Of a DNA stretch of 64,000 nucleotides, positions 1 to 12,100 are shown piece after piece (position 1 is the first letter of the stretch; each line of letters starts with the position of its first letter). The translations under genes and the position numbers were made by a program. This stretch comes from Prostheceraeus crozeri (lineage: Eukaryota > Platyhelminthes > Polycladida > Euryleptidae). Location: contig CAJQUW010012947.1 in the NCBI GenBank assembly GCA_907163375.1, positions 43,624 through 107,623 of the forward strand. Direction: 5' to 3'. The notes beneath the pieces are model-generated. The model saw nothing but the letters and a program-made list of their open reading frames with translations. It did not search any database and was not told the origin of the DNA.

Positions 1-150
1 TACCGCTTTTGTTGAACAAGAATCTCCGGATTTCCCCAATCAATGCAATGACCTTGATCGATTGCGTGTTCAGCAATGGCAGATTTCTCAGGCTGACAAA
101 GATTGTACGCGGAGCGGTGTTGTTTCACGCTCCGATGATTTTATTGTTCT
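1..150 (-). mobile_element. Penelope-like GIY-YIG endonuclease fragment at the window edge
   Basis: Read on the minus strand, this edge encodes a stretch with SAIAEHAIDQGH followed by CIDWGNPEIL. That is the pattern of the downstream half of the GIY-YIG nuclease at the C-terminus of Penelope-like retroelements: a short basic helix, then (A)EHA...GH.I.W/F...(V/I)L. The GIY-YIG motif itself is not present in this stretch, and the coding stretch runs off the left end of the window. It lies downstream of the zinc-finger gene. The family is inferred from the motif pattern only. Confidence 0.5.
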
Positions 151-2424
151 TATCTAACTTTCTAATTAACGCTGAATTGTCTTCATTCGATTCTCTTGAA
201 TGTAGATAGCATATCGAAATTGTTTACTTCTGATGATGTCCATCGTTCTGGCGGACGAAAATTCATGAAATAAAGCATAGCACGCTGAGAACAATTCTGA
301 TTTGAAATGAACTGCCCAGCGTACAGTCCTTCCATTTATAAAAAAACCTATTTATATCTACATTACAATGAATGATCTCATTATGACTTTTCAAAGATAA
401 ATTCTTGTTTGATGAGATTGTTATTATTGTTGAATATCATTGTTGGAGACTTTGTATCTAAACAGTACGAGCTGGTGCAAAATCGAGAAATTTTAGCAAC
501 TTTCTTTTGAACTATAACACTCCACCCACAGCTTCTTTTATAGTATCCTTGTACGATGATTTGATGTGTTGCGTTCAAATTTCCTACAAATTACTACAAA
601 ACGCTTTACTACATTACTACAAAAAATGTCATGAGGTAACATCGCTATACAAATTGACATCATTTCATGCAATTTGAATGGAACATTCTTTGCGAAGTCT
701 GTGCATCATGAGATACTAGGAAGAGCTAGTCTAGTATTTCGATTGTTACAGAAACATTATTTACTAGACCTGTCTCATTCCATATTGAAATTCAAAAAAT
801 CAATTGTGAAATTATTTTATCTGTAAGCAAGAATTTGGAAGAGAAAATCTGATCTTTGCTGCCCTAGTACAAGCATACAAGAATATCATGATAACTGGTC
901 AGCAAATCGTGCTGCACAGTGTAAATAGTACGAGGGAGAGATAATTAACTTCAAAATATTCATGCCAAGTTCATTCAAATAGTTGGCATAATTTCATTTT
1001 CAGTCGCCTTGTTTTCAGCTGTCTGCTAACTGTGAAGGTGGAAAAGGACAGTCATAGAGGTTGGATTGTCATCCATCTTTGATATCTTATCATAGAGAGG
1101 ACATGGAATGCCTTTAGCAGTTGCCTGTAACGGTAACAAGCCGATTTCAAATCAAAGTCATCTGTGAATGCGACAGTACTAATGAGGGAAGTTTTTAGCA
1201 AATCCATTTGCGGAGCAGCACTCGATGAGCACCTTTACCGGACAAGTGTACGAATCTGATCAATCGGTCGAATTTCTCTCACTTACTTTTTATAATGGTA
1301 CCTGAGAATCGTAGATAAACTTATATTGTGCAATATTCATTTTGGACATGAAATACATGTATATAATAAAAGAGGCGAAATTGTATTTGATGAACCAGCA
1401 AACATTGCAAGCAGAAAATATCAAGATCAATGTGAATTTTTGAAAATATCAGCTTGGCATCTTCAACGTTCAAAAAAGAAAACTCGTTCAAAAATATCAT
1501 CATTTTTGAAAAATCAACAATATTTTTGAAGAAGTAATCACAAAATCGCCTGTAGACTCTTTTAGATTCACTCTCATCACTCAGCTTAGGATCGCTTACA
1601 ATGGATTATAATGATCGATCATGCAAAAAGGGGGAACGAGAGTCATAACTGTGTGGTCGCCTGTTCACTTTTTATATTTTTCTTTCATGTTGTCTACACG
1701 CTTTGTTAACGGCTCATTTTCATCAACGTTCACACATGTGACATATCTCAGGTGCGAAACTTCTAGATTATACAGTATACCACATGTCATCTCTAGACAA
1801 AGACAGCTAAGTTCTGAGCTAGCCCCGCTGTCTGAGTCCAGACCAGTGCCATTATAGCTAGTGTGTCATCCTTAGGCTTCGATATTTAATTGCATACTAG
1901 CAATAATTGCATTCATTGAATAAGGTATATTGAAGCTGTGACGTCGCAACATCGCTGATTTTAAAACTGCTAGAAGTTGCTTCGATGGCAGTGCTTGAGT
2001 ATACCTTTGTTAATGACAATATGGTAAACATAAAAACTTCAAAACATTAATGCTTGTGCAAAAGGCAAAAAATACTTTCAGCGTTACGTCACTACATATC
2101 CTACAAATCAAAATTCAGGACGGTCTGCTAAAATCTGGATTTCATTTTCCTTGGAAACTGGGATGTTATGCCATGATGCACGCATGTTTATAAAAAGATA
2201 CGAGATAAATTTTCGACCCTAGATGGACCATTGGAAAAGTCAATTTTTCCTATCTTAAACATGCTTAGGCGCTTCTTTAGAAGAAATTTCAAAAGAAGTC
2301 GATTGAGTGAGCAATGCTTTCGAAGTAAAAATGAAAATAGAAAATCGTAGTATTGACGTGCTTCATTTCAAGCTCATGGGACCTTCAATTATTCATGTAT
2401 AGATTGATGAGTGGAATTGCCAAA
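151..2424. other. A+T-rich 3' flank of the zinc-finger gene
   Basis: No coding region or repeat could be recognised. The part next to position 2424 must contain the 3' UTR of the minus-strand zinc-finger gene. A possible minus-strand poly(A) hexamer (ATTAAA) lies at 1885-1890, about 535 bp after the stop codon. I have no way to confirm it is used. The short open stretches here look random in composition. Confidence 0.4.
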
Positions 2425-3110
2425 CTAAATCTTTCTAACTTTGGAAGCAGAATCAGAATGCTTTTGCATGTGAACAGTCAAATGACCTTTTTGAGTAAAT
2501 GATTTGGAGCAAAAGCTACAACCAAATGGGCGCTCACCAGAATGCATAAGGATATGAGTCGACAAATGACTTCTCTGAATGAACGATTTGGAGCAAATAC
2601 TACACGAAAACGGGCGGTAACCAGAATGTATTCGCATGTGAAGTGATAATGAGCATTTCTGCGTGAATGACTTGGAGCAAATACTGCAAGAGAACTTCCG
2701 GTCACCAGAATGCAATCGCAAGTGAACTGACAAATGGCTTTTCTGTGTGAATGCTTTAGAGCAAATATTGCAAGAAAACGGGCGGTCACCGGAGTGTATT
2801 CGCATGTGAGATGACAAATAGCTTTTCTGAGCGAATGATTTGGAGCAAATGTTGCAAAAAAGCGAGCTGTCAACAGGATGGGCACCCACAGAAGTTTCAG
2901 ATGACTTATTAATAGAATGATCAGAACTCCCTGATGTAATAACATAAGAACCTGACATACTACGTTCACCAGCCAAACCCGGCTGAAATTTGCAAAGCTC
3001 GAATTCCTTGACTTTCTTTACATCATCCGAAACTTGACATTCCATCAGTTCGTCATCGCTTCCTCTTGCCGATGTTAATGCTGACTGTTCACGATGTACT
3101 TGAGCGCCAG
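2425..3110 (-). CDS. Zinc-finger gene, terminal coding exon 6 (all five C2H2 fingers)
   Basis: The acceptor is TTTTTTCAG ending at 3111, and the exon opens with two bases that complete the codon begun in exon 5. The frame stays open for 228 codons to the stop at 2425-2427. All five fingers lie in this exon, as is usual for poly-finger genes. The spacer between the first Cys pair and the His pair reads SKSFAQKSYLSS in finger 1 and is very similar in the others (SK.FTQK), so the fingers arose by internal duplication. Likely specificity-determining helix positions differ modestly between fingers. Confidence 0.88.
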
Positions 3111-6100
3111 CTGAAAAAACAAGAAAGTAGACGGATAGTATTCAGTGTTCTGCAATATCGTCGTAGCTGGTATTTCAAGAAATCAAATCATCAATCAATC
3201 TATCACACAAAATACAGGAGCAGATGATAGCTATTAATAGCATGCACTAACCTCTGGATTTCGCCAGCAAGGCTCGTCAGTAGGCATAGAAATGACCCAA
3301 ACTAGCTTAAAATGTCTAGAATGGCTGAATAAGCTTAAGTACTGCACAACAGGCGCCTTTTTTCCTGGCTTAGCCGTACGGCTGATAATCATAGAGATTG
3401 CAGAGTGCCAGTTCGCCTGGGCATAGATTAGAAAGATGTCTTCAGACTTAAACACATTATCCTTAGCAGTGATTTTCGTTGGGACTGTCATGTGACCAAA
3501 GTCATAAAATCAGCCTCGCGCAAAATGTTTATAATTCGCAACTTACGAACATCAGGATGTCCGAAGGAGTGCATATTCAACGTCTACGTTTCCTGCATCT
3601 GCAGCATTTTGCTGTATGCCTTTTGCAACTTGCCTGAGAGAATGTTTTCCCAGCTCGAAAAAGCTGAGCGGAGGGCGCTTTGGATTGCCGGAATGTCGGT
3701 GGACGCCAAGAACGATACCCTAAGGACCGCCGGTGACAAGCTATGTGACAACCTATTCTTACAGATTGCATCCAACGACGCCCATTCCCTCCGCAGCATT
3801 TTCTAGCTCGCCCATTAAGACATCGGAATCGGCTGACAATCTCTTGAGTAGTCTTCCTTGACATCGGAATTAGAAGGTCTGTATGATCATTCTAACATCC
3901 GCAGTGTGAACAGGTCACGTCTCACATACACACCTCTAGACAGTGGAAAGAAACAGTATCCTCAAGGATATAGTAGTTCCTCCATAATTCGGTAAGTAAG
4001 CATGTCGCGGGGTTCTTGGCGCTAAAATTTGCTAGATACTAATGCAAACTTTTAGGACGATCTATATTCTTTACTTCAATATGCTGAGATTACATTATCC
4101 CAGTTGTCAATATGTGAACAAAACTATTTGATGAAGATCAAGTAAATTATATTGTGAAGAATATGTACAAAATCTCAAGTAGGCCTGCATGGATAGTTCG
4201 AGCACATGAAATGCTCCATCACTACAAAGGCACCGTGAACACCAGATTGAATGTTGGTTCTGCAACGGATAGGGCCTACATTTCGCATAAAGGTTGGTGT
4301 TGGTGGAATGCGCTTTCTGCTCGATATCTGAAAAATAAAATGCTTATCTCAATTGAGGCGAATAAGATGCTTGGTTGAGCAGTGTAAGGTCACCATGGTT
4401 GCACCATCATATTTAGCTGCTACGCAAAAACTGTTCAAACATTGCTTCTTAATTAAGTTTCATTGTGGTCCTCCGATATTTAAGCAATTTTGAAATGCAA
4501 AGCTTATAGATCACACTGCTAGTCTATTTGGTCTATTTTTATCAATACTACTTTGCATGACTTGAAGAACCTCATGCTTAAAAAAACGATACTTCTGCTT
4601 CTTTTTCAGCATCATATTTTGGTGGCAATTTGACCGAATATTTATGAAAAAGGAATTTTTAGATCTTGCTTATTGTTGTCGGAATCTATAGCGTCATTCC
4701 ATCTAACAAGAAAAGCAACATTATCAAGAGATCTGACAGTATTAGACATAACGTTACTAAGATCGCGCGGGATTCTGTAATTATAACCTTTATCGAGTAA
4801 TAGCTAACTTCCATTTGGAAAACTGATATCAGCTTCATTCATATATGAACGCTCTGAAAGATAATTAACACGCTTATCCTTGCATAAGAGATCATCTGTA
4901 TACTTGAATGGGAAAGGTTTCAGGTTAGCTTGATTGTCAAAGTGTATTACCGGATGAAGTCACTTGCCTAATCATGCAAAACGAAATTATATCGCAGATA
5001 GCATGAATTATGTGCAAAAAAGATGTCGAGATCCGGAAAAAGTAAAATTGCTATTGAGACTTTAAAAATAATTGTCGTAGTAACGGCTTCAGTGACCAAT
5101 GTTTTTTCGTACACAAAAATACCAAGAATAAGAAAATACTCATATACTATGTACAAAACTAATTTAACACTAGATTTTATAAAGGATAGGAAAAACAAGC
5201 AGATTCACATGCTTGTGAACAAATATGATATAAAAGCTAGCCTAATCAGAAAACCAAATAAATCCATCTCCAGCACCCTTAATAATAAAGTCGAAAATAT
5301 GAAGCATGAAAACTGCCAGCTCTGTAACTTGCTGAATGACGACTATAAATGTAGTGACCGTTTTATCATCTATAAGTTTGCCTGCAAAATATGTGCAGAA
5401 CTTTACATCGGCAAACAACGTAACAGCATTAACGTAGGAAAAAAATCCTTTCTGATCACTTGTTGCAGAAACGTCAAGGAAGTTCCATTGATTATTTTGG
5501 TAAACAAATTATTGACAAATGTAGAGAGATCTTGTTGATACTACATTGACCGAATCTCGACAAATCAGATCTTTTGAACTTTAACTTAACAGGAAGATCG
5601 AAATGACTGATTTCTCATCGATTTGTCAACTGTGTATATTAAAGTGCATATAAGCATATTTTGTTCGTGTGCGCATTTCCATACTTTAGTGAATTTTTCT
5701 GTGTCTTGACAAAGGACGACAATCGAAATGTCATACATAAATAATTTCGAGGAATTTGGTCTCTTTACTATATTTGGAGGCATTACCGGAAAATCTCATT
5801 TTCGAACTACAAATGCTAATGATTTGTTCATCAGAATAGCCGTCTGATCTACTGAGAAGCTATGTGTGTGTAATCTATATTCCTGTCGTGCACGACGCAC
5901 CAGAATATAAAATATGAAAACCCTGACTCCACAGCAACACAAAACAAATTCATGCTCTATGCGCAAACTTTTCCAGACGCTTCGAAGATTCCTTTCGTAA
6001 CGTTTCCAGGGCACTTAGATTAAGGAAGATGAATACCACAAATTCGTAGACTTCGTGCCTCTAGTCAAATAAACCAATAAATTGTTTTACAGCAACGGTT

Positions 6101-9100
6101 GGGGAATACAAGTTCGAGTATACGAGAGTGAAAATATATTATTCTGCCGCACGGCGTATAGTAGTATATCCATAATCACTCTGGAGGCATCACACTTTAC
6201 AATCTATAGCTTTGATTAAAAAGTTCAAACGTAAAATATAGGAGCATCTGCATTTTCTTAAGAGAAAATAAAACGCATTGTATCACACTGCTACATAGCA
6301 TAAACATGTAGACCTATAATGTCTAGATCTATGGAGTTCTCATGGATTTTGGCATAAAATGTCATAAGGTTCGAACTTACCTGACAAATTACTGATGTTG
6401 TAGTGAAGAGCACTCGTATCAGTCGCCACCTGAATTATACCGTCATCTTGCATGAGAATAGTAAGACGTACGCTATAAACCAGGCCATTAGACCATCGAC
6501 CGTAAAGAAGTCATTGGACACCGAAGACCATCGACCAATAGAATATACCAGAATTACGTCAGATACTCTCTTAACTTACCGGTGATAAGTTATAAAGCTG
6601 TGAGACGGCCTACATGAGTCCGCTTATAGGCTGGTGATTATAATTAGCACATAATCGAATCATGTTGTCAGTCCTATCATAAAATCTTCCCAGATGCATG
6701 ATTGCAGAAGCCTGTAATGGTTATCAAACGTTTTACCCTTGATTTCATGGCTCATATCAAGAATTTTGTAAACTATAGTAGAACCCACTTATAACGGACT
6801 CGGTTATAACGAACTCTCGGATATAACGTACTCCTCTTGCAGGCACGGACAAAAATTCCTATTATGTCTATATAAAATGCCTCGGTTATAACGTACTTGG
6901 AAATAACGTTCTACTCGGATATAGCGAACTCTTTTTAAGGGTCCACAGAGCAAATTTTGATTTTTTACAACGTACTTAGGGATGAAAGTACTTAAGTATT
7001 CTGAATCGAAACGAAGCTGACACGATTCTGCAATAACTTGCTGCGTTTGATGATGGCAGCAACAGCTCTTGTCATTGGCTCGGAGGAGGACAACTTTTGA
7101 GTGTCGAATCCGTCTAATGAGCAATCGATAGAAGTGAACTGGAATTAAGACATTGTCTGTGATGGTGTCTTCTTAACGCGTCACTGCGCTGTTTACATTG
7201 TTTTTTAGTCATTCAGATTTTTAGATTTATGTTCAGAATATTGCATATTTTTTCTTACACAATAGAGAATTTCTAAGACATTATACTGTTTTCTCGCGTA
7301 GGCATGATCATACATGTAGGGACAGGGCAAACAAATAAATGTACATTACATGTACATGTATTTATGGTGATGCATAGTGAGAATTAGCTGGTCATGATGG
7401 ATAGGACCTTACTATTGCAATTAACAACTTAATTTGGTGCAGAAGTAGGCTTCAATACCTCTTATACAGCTTGTTCTTGCACACCTCGGATACAACATAC
7501 CTCGGTTATAACGTACCAATTTTTTAGGTCCCTTGAAGTACGTTATAAGTGGGTTCTACTGTATAACTAACCGCAAATGCATTCAAATCAAGAGCTATCG
7601 TGCCTTTCAAATAAAACATGTTCGACAGAAGCAGTTACCATGCTTTCCGCATGAGCATTGAAGGATTTTAAGCAATCATTTAAGAATACGAAAAAGAGCT
7701 ATAATAATAATTCAACTTAATGGGGCATTGATCTATATTGACATTGGTGTCATTGTATTTTAAAATTCAAATTCAAATTCAAAAGAGAAGAAGACTTTAT
7801 AAATAAAAAACAAAGCCGCTTTCATATTGATGTTCAACAAACGTTTCGTAACTTTAATGGAACGACATGTTTCGCCCGCTCTCAGTCAGGTTAGACACAG
7901 GACTGACAAGCTAAGTGTGCAATACAGAAGATGGCAGTTCACATAGATATCGATGACGCAACATTCAACATAAGAATTACATAAAAACGAAGTGAAAGAT
8001 TATAACGAACTACTTACAAAGAAAAGTTAGTAGACACGTCTTCATTCATTACAGCGCATTCGGTAATATGTTCCAAACTGTTTGTCCTCAGTTACTAAGT
8101 GTCCTCCACGTTCCACTAGAATATCCAACAGTGCCGTGACCCGCCATCTACAAGTTTGTGACATATCCGCTTCTTAGGTACGATCACGCTTCAAAATTGC
8201 ATTTAAATCTGACAATGAACGCGTACTGCGAATTTTAGAAGCATTGTGCATTACACGTGATACTCCAGATCTCTGTGTGCAAAAAGAACGTGTTCCGTGC
8301 TTACTTCTTCCGTGGTGACACTTCGTTTCTTTGTGCTGTAATTAATGAAAACGTATCTACTAACTTTTCTTTGTAAATAGTATCTTTCATCTATTTTATA
8401 TAATTTAGCTTGAATGTTGCGTCATCGATATCTATGTGAACTGCCTGCCATCTTCTGTATTTCACACTTAGCTTGTCAGTCTCGTGTATAACCTGACGGA
8501 GAACTTGCGAAGCATGTCGTTCTATTAAAGCTACAAACGTTTGTTGAACACCAATATGAATGCGGTTTTTTATTTATAAACTAGCCGAGGAAACAAATTT
8601 CTTCCGTAACGAAGAAGAGATGAATTGATGCTTCCCCATAAGAATTATCTAAGTGGGCGAAAGAAAGGAAAAGTCTTGAATAATTATCAAAATTCAAATA
8701 CCGCATTTGCTGTTAGAAACGCCGCCCTCTAGTAAGCGCTGCAGCCAGGATGTCAACTTTTTAACAAATGCCGCAACATTGATATCAAGAAAATCAGAGA
8801 GCATTGACTGGGTCTACTGCGGATTGAGCTAAAACAGCAAGGATAAAGTTATCAAACATCACTGGAATGCTTAATGATGTGACTGTTAGAAGTCACAAAA
8901 TATAATGAAAAAATATGGTCACATGACAATGGAAAAAACAGCAGATACAAGTACTGTACTGTTTATTCCATGACATTAGTCCGACATTGTGTTCAATCAC
9001 CGTCAAATCCACCAGGCCTTGTCGGTAAAGAAAAAATTGGCAATACAGTACGAAGAATGCTAGATAGCTTTCACATATTTTCCGTAGTCACAGGCCTGCA

Positions 9101-12100
9101 ATTATTGTTGAAAAAAATCCCATAAGTACGCCTTCACTATAACAAACGCCGCCCTCTAATCAATAACGCACTTGGAAGCAGGCGATTGTGAATAAACGCC
9201 ACAGGGCTTATTAGAGGAAATACGGTGGTGCAATTGCGTAAGAATCAGTTGTGAACTACATGCATGAGTCGCCACTGACTCACATCAAACTTCAGATGTC
9301 AAGCCTGCATATAGTTTGGAACAAGGCAAACAACATTGTTACATTAAGTTCAAATGGAATTATCTTTCGCTCACTATTCCATTGCATTCATGATTGATGA
9401 GCTCATGCCCAATGACATCAATGACGTTTTCCATTCTTTCTTCTCTCATGATGATGCTTCTGATTTCCGTGATTCACGTCCATCATCAGCAAGTAGTCCA
9501 TCTGTTCCGAACGTTACTGAAAAGCGAGTTACCGATTTAATCAACAGTTGCAAATCAAACTCAATAGGTCCGGATGGAGTACCAGGATTCTTCTTCAAAC
9601 TCTTTGTTGACATATTGGCCGCTCCGCTGACCGTCTATTTTCATCATGTGCCTCCGATCTGCAACATTCCCAACCTGTTGGAAGGTTGCCAACATTCTAC
9701 CTCTTCCGAAGGGAAATGGTGAACATCGACCAATTTCAATCCTCCCCCTTTTAAGCAAGGTTTTGGAGAAGCTTGTTAGGGATATCGTCTTGCTTCCATT
9801 TCTCAATAAATCGTTTCATTCGAGACAGTTTGCGTACTTGCCTCATGGCTTCCCTGGTGGTACGAATGCCTTATTAGCTATCCGCTTAACGATGGTCCAC
9901 CACATTAGCATTTCCTCGACCAATTCGTGTAGGATCTTGGCCATTGATCTAAAGAAAGCTTTTGATTCTGTTAGCCATCTCTCACGTCTGAATACCATCG
10001 CTAACGAATTCAATGCCGATCCTCATGCGGTGTCCATGATCCAAAGTTTCCTTTCTGACCGGTTCCAACGAGTCTACATCAATAACATCAGTACTACCTG
10101 GAAAAAAATGTTAGTAGCGGTGTCCCTCAAGTATCGATTTTAGGCCCTTTGCTTTTCGTACTTCTGATTAACGACCTCTCTAAATTCGAGAACACAGAGA
10201 TTGTTGCGTATACCGATGGCTTGACCCTGATTCACCTTGCTGATAATATGAGTGACCCTGCTGAGTTCCAAGCTGATGTTGACAAATTCTCCTCTTGGAC
10301 TCTCACTAAGCATCTAAAAATTAATGAAGCAAAAACTAAGTGTCTATGTGTCAGCCGCTGCGACGCTAATTTTGATCCTATTTTCATTAATGATGCTCTT
10401 GTACAAGATGTACCCTCCTTGAAAATCTTTGGTGTCCATTTTTCTGAAAATCTGTCGTTGAGTGATGAATTTGCCTTTCTGTACGGGAAATTGTGTCAAA
10501 TAATGTCTTTTGTAAAGAGGTTGAAAAACAACGGCAGCAGTGGTGATTTGGACTGCGCATGTTGGCCTAGTAGTTGCACAGATTGGGTTCTGTTGGACAG
10601 TTATTTGTGACAGCAAGCTGAGTGACAAGCAGAGCTCATAACAAACCGTCACTGAAAGAAATGCTCGACGGAAGGTGAGTCCGTCTAGTCAGGAAGATCG
10701 CTGATAATGCGGATGCTCATCCTCTAGCTGATTTTTTGTTGTCAGAAATGATGTTCGAAATGTGAGGCATACAAGAAAGCTGCTTGCCCATCGACGTCAA
10801 GTTAAATTGTATGCGAAATTTTTTGTTAAATTTTCCTCTTATACATAATTGTGTCCATTTTTCTTTCTTTTTTGTAAGTCTGTGCAGAACTATGTCATAT
10901 ACCGCTTGTTGTATTGGCAAAAAAGACCTATTGTTATTATAAGTCAGTATTGTCATTGCAGTCATAACATGTAAACATGTCAAAGCTTTACCCTTCTTAG
11001 GATGTCATTGAAATATAGAGCGGATGCTGGAGATGAGCATCATCATTTGAAATTCATCAAGTAATTGCAGTTGCGATCATAGGGCACACCACGCTTGCTA
11101 ATGAATTACATTATAATATGAATTGACAGTGTGAAGTATATTTACTTACCGATCTCTTCGTCATCATGTACACCATCACTCCGGATGGGATGCACCACTA
11201 TGTCTTTACATTCATTATTCTGCTTGTCAGCTGTGTTTGCCAATGTCACTTTTCCTTGACAGAGAAGGCTTGTACTGGCTTCAAGTTCATCAGAAGATAT
11301 TCCTGGTAGTTCTGAGGCCGCATATTCCTCTAGAAAACAAACAGGATATTTCTGATAAACGGAAGGAGAGCGATGTTCAATTGTCATTTACTCACCTAAA
11401 TCGATTATCTGCTGCTCCTCTTTAATGCTTTCGAAGTACCGATCTTCGTTAATCTTTCTGTCATTTACTTCTTCTTTTACAGGATTATCGTCGTGGAAAT
11501 CCCTAAAACATGACAGAATGAAATACATAAACGAATATGTAGTCATCGAGTAATCACAGAGATTCACGACTGTCTAGAGATGATGTTTATTCTTGCCTTG
11601 TTGGTAATGTAATATATGCGTTCGTATGGAAACGATATCCCTTCAACAGTTGCATGCTCTCGTACGTACAGAAAAGACATTTACTCCAATTGCAATTCCA
11701 ATTACTGAGATACTCTAGTTTTGAAAGGCATTACTCTGAGAGAGTGATGCTTGGTGACAAAACAGTTTATGTTCAAAAATAATGTTAGCTTCTAATCGAT
11801 AAAGAATGGTTGGCACAATCCCTTTTATTCGCAAACTGGCAGACATTTCGATTATTGAGGATAGTCTGATCAAGTCCGTTTTGCACCGTTATCTCAGTAC
11901 TTGAGGTTGCTTCATATGATAATTTACATGTATATGAAGATTCCGTTTTGTGAAATCAAGGCCAAAAGTTTCATGATTTGGAATGGAAGCAGGTGCTGAA
12001 TTATTCAATTTTTCATAATAGCGAAGATTGTGAGCTTTTCTGACTTCTTTACGTTTTATTGTCGACTGAAAAATATCTTGATTCCTGTCCCAAGCGAGCA

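Noticed and set aside
2478-2969. A second protein overlapping the zinc fingers in another minus-strand frame
   Set aside because: It is a shadow of the finger-coding exon. Its periodic composition mirrors the finger repeat.
6804-7124. A host protein inside the Tigger-like MITE
   Set aside because: The frame starts within the terminal repeat and has no transposase or other motif.
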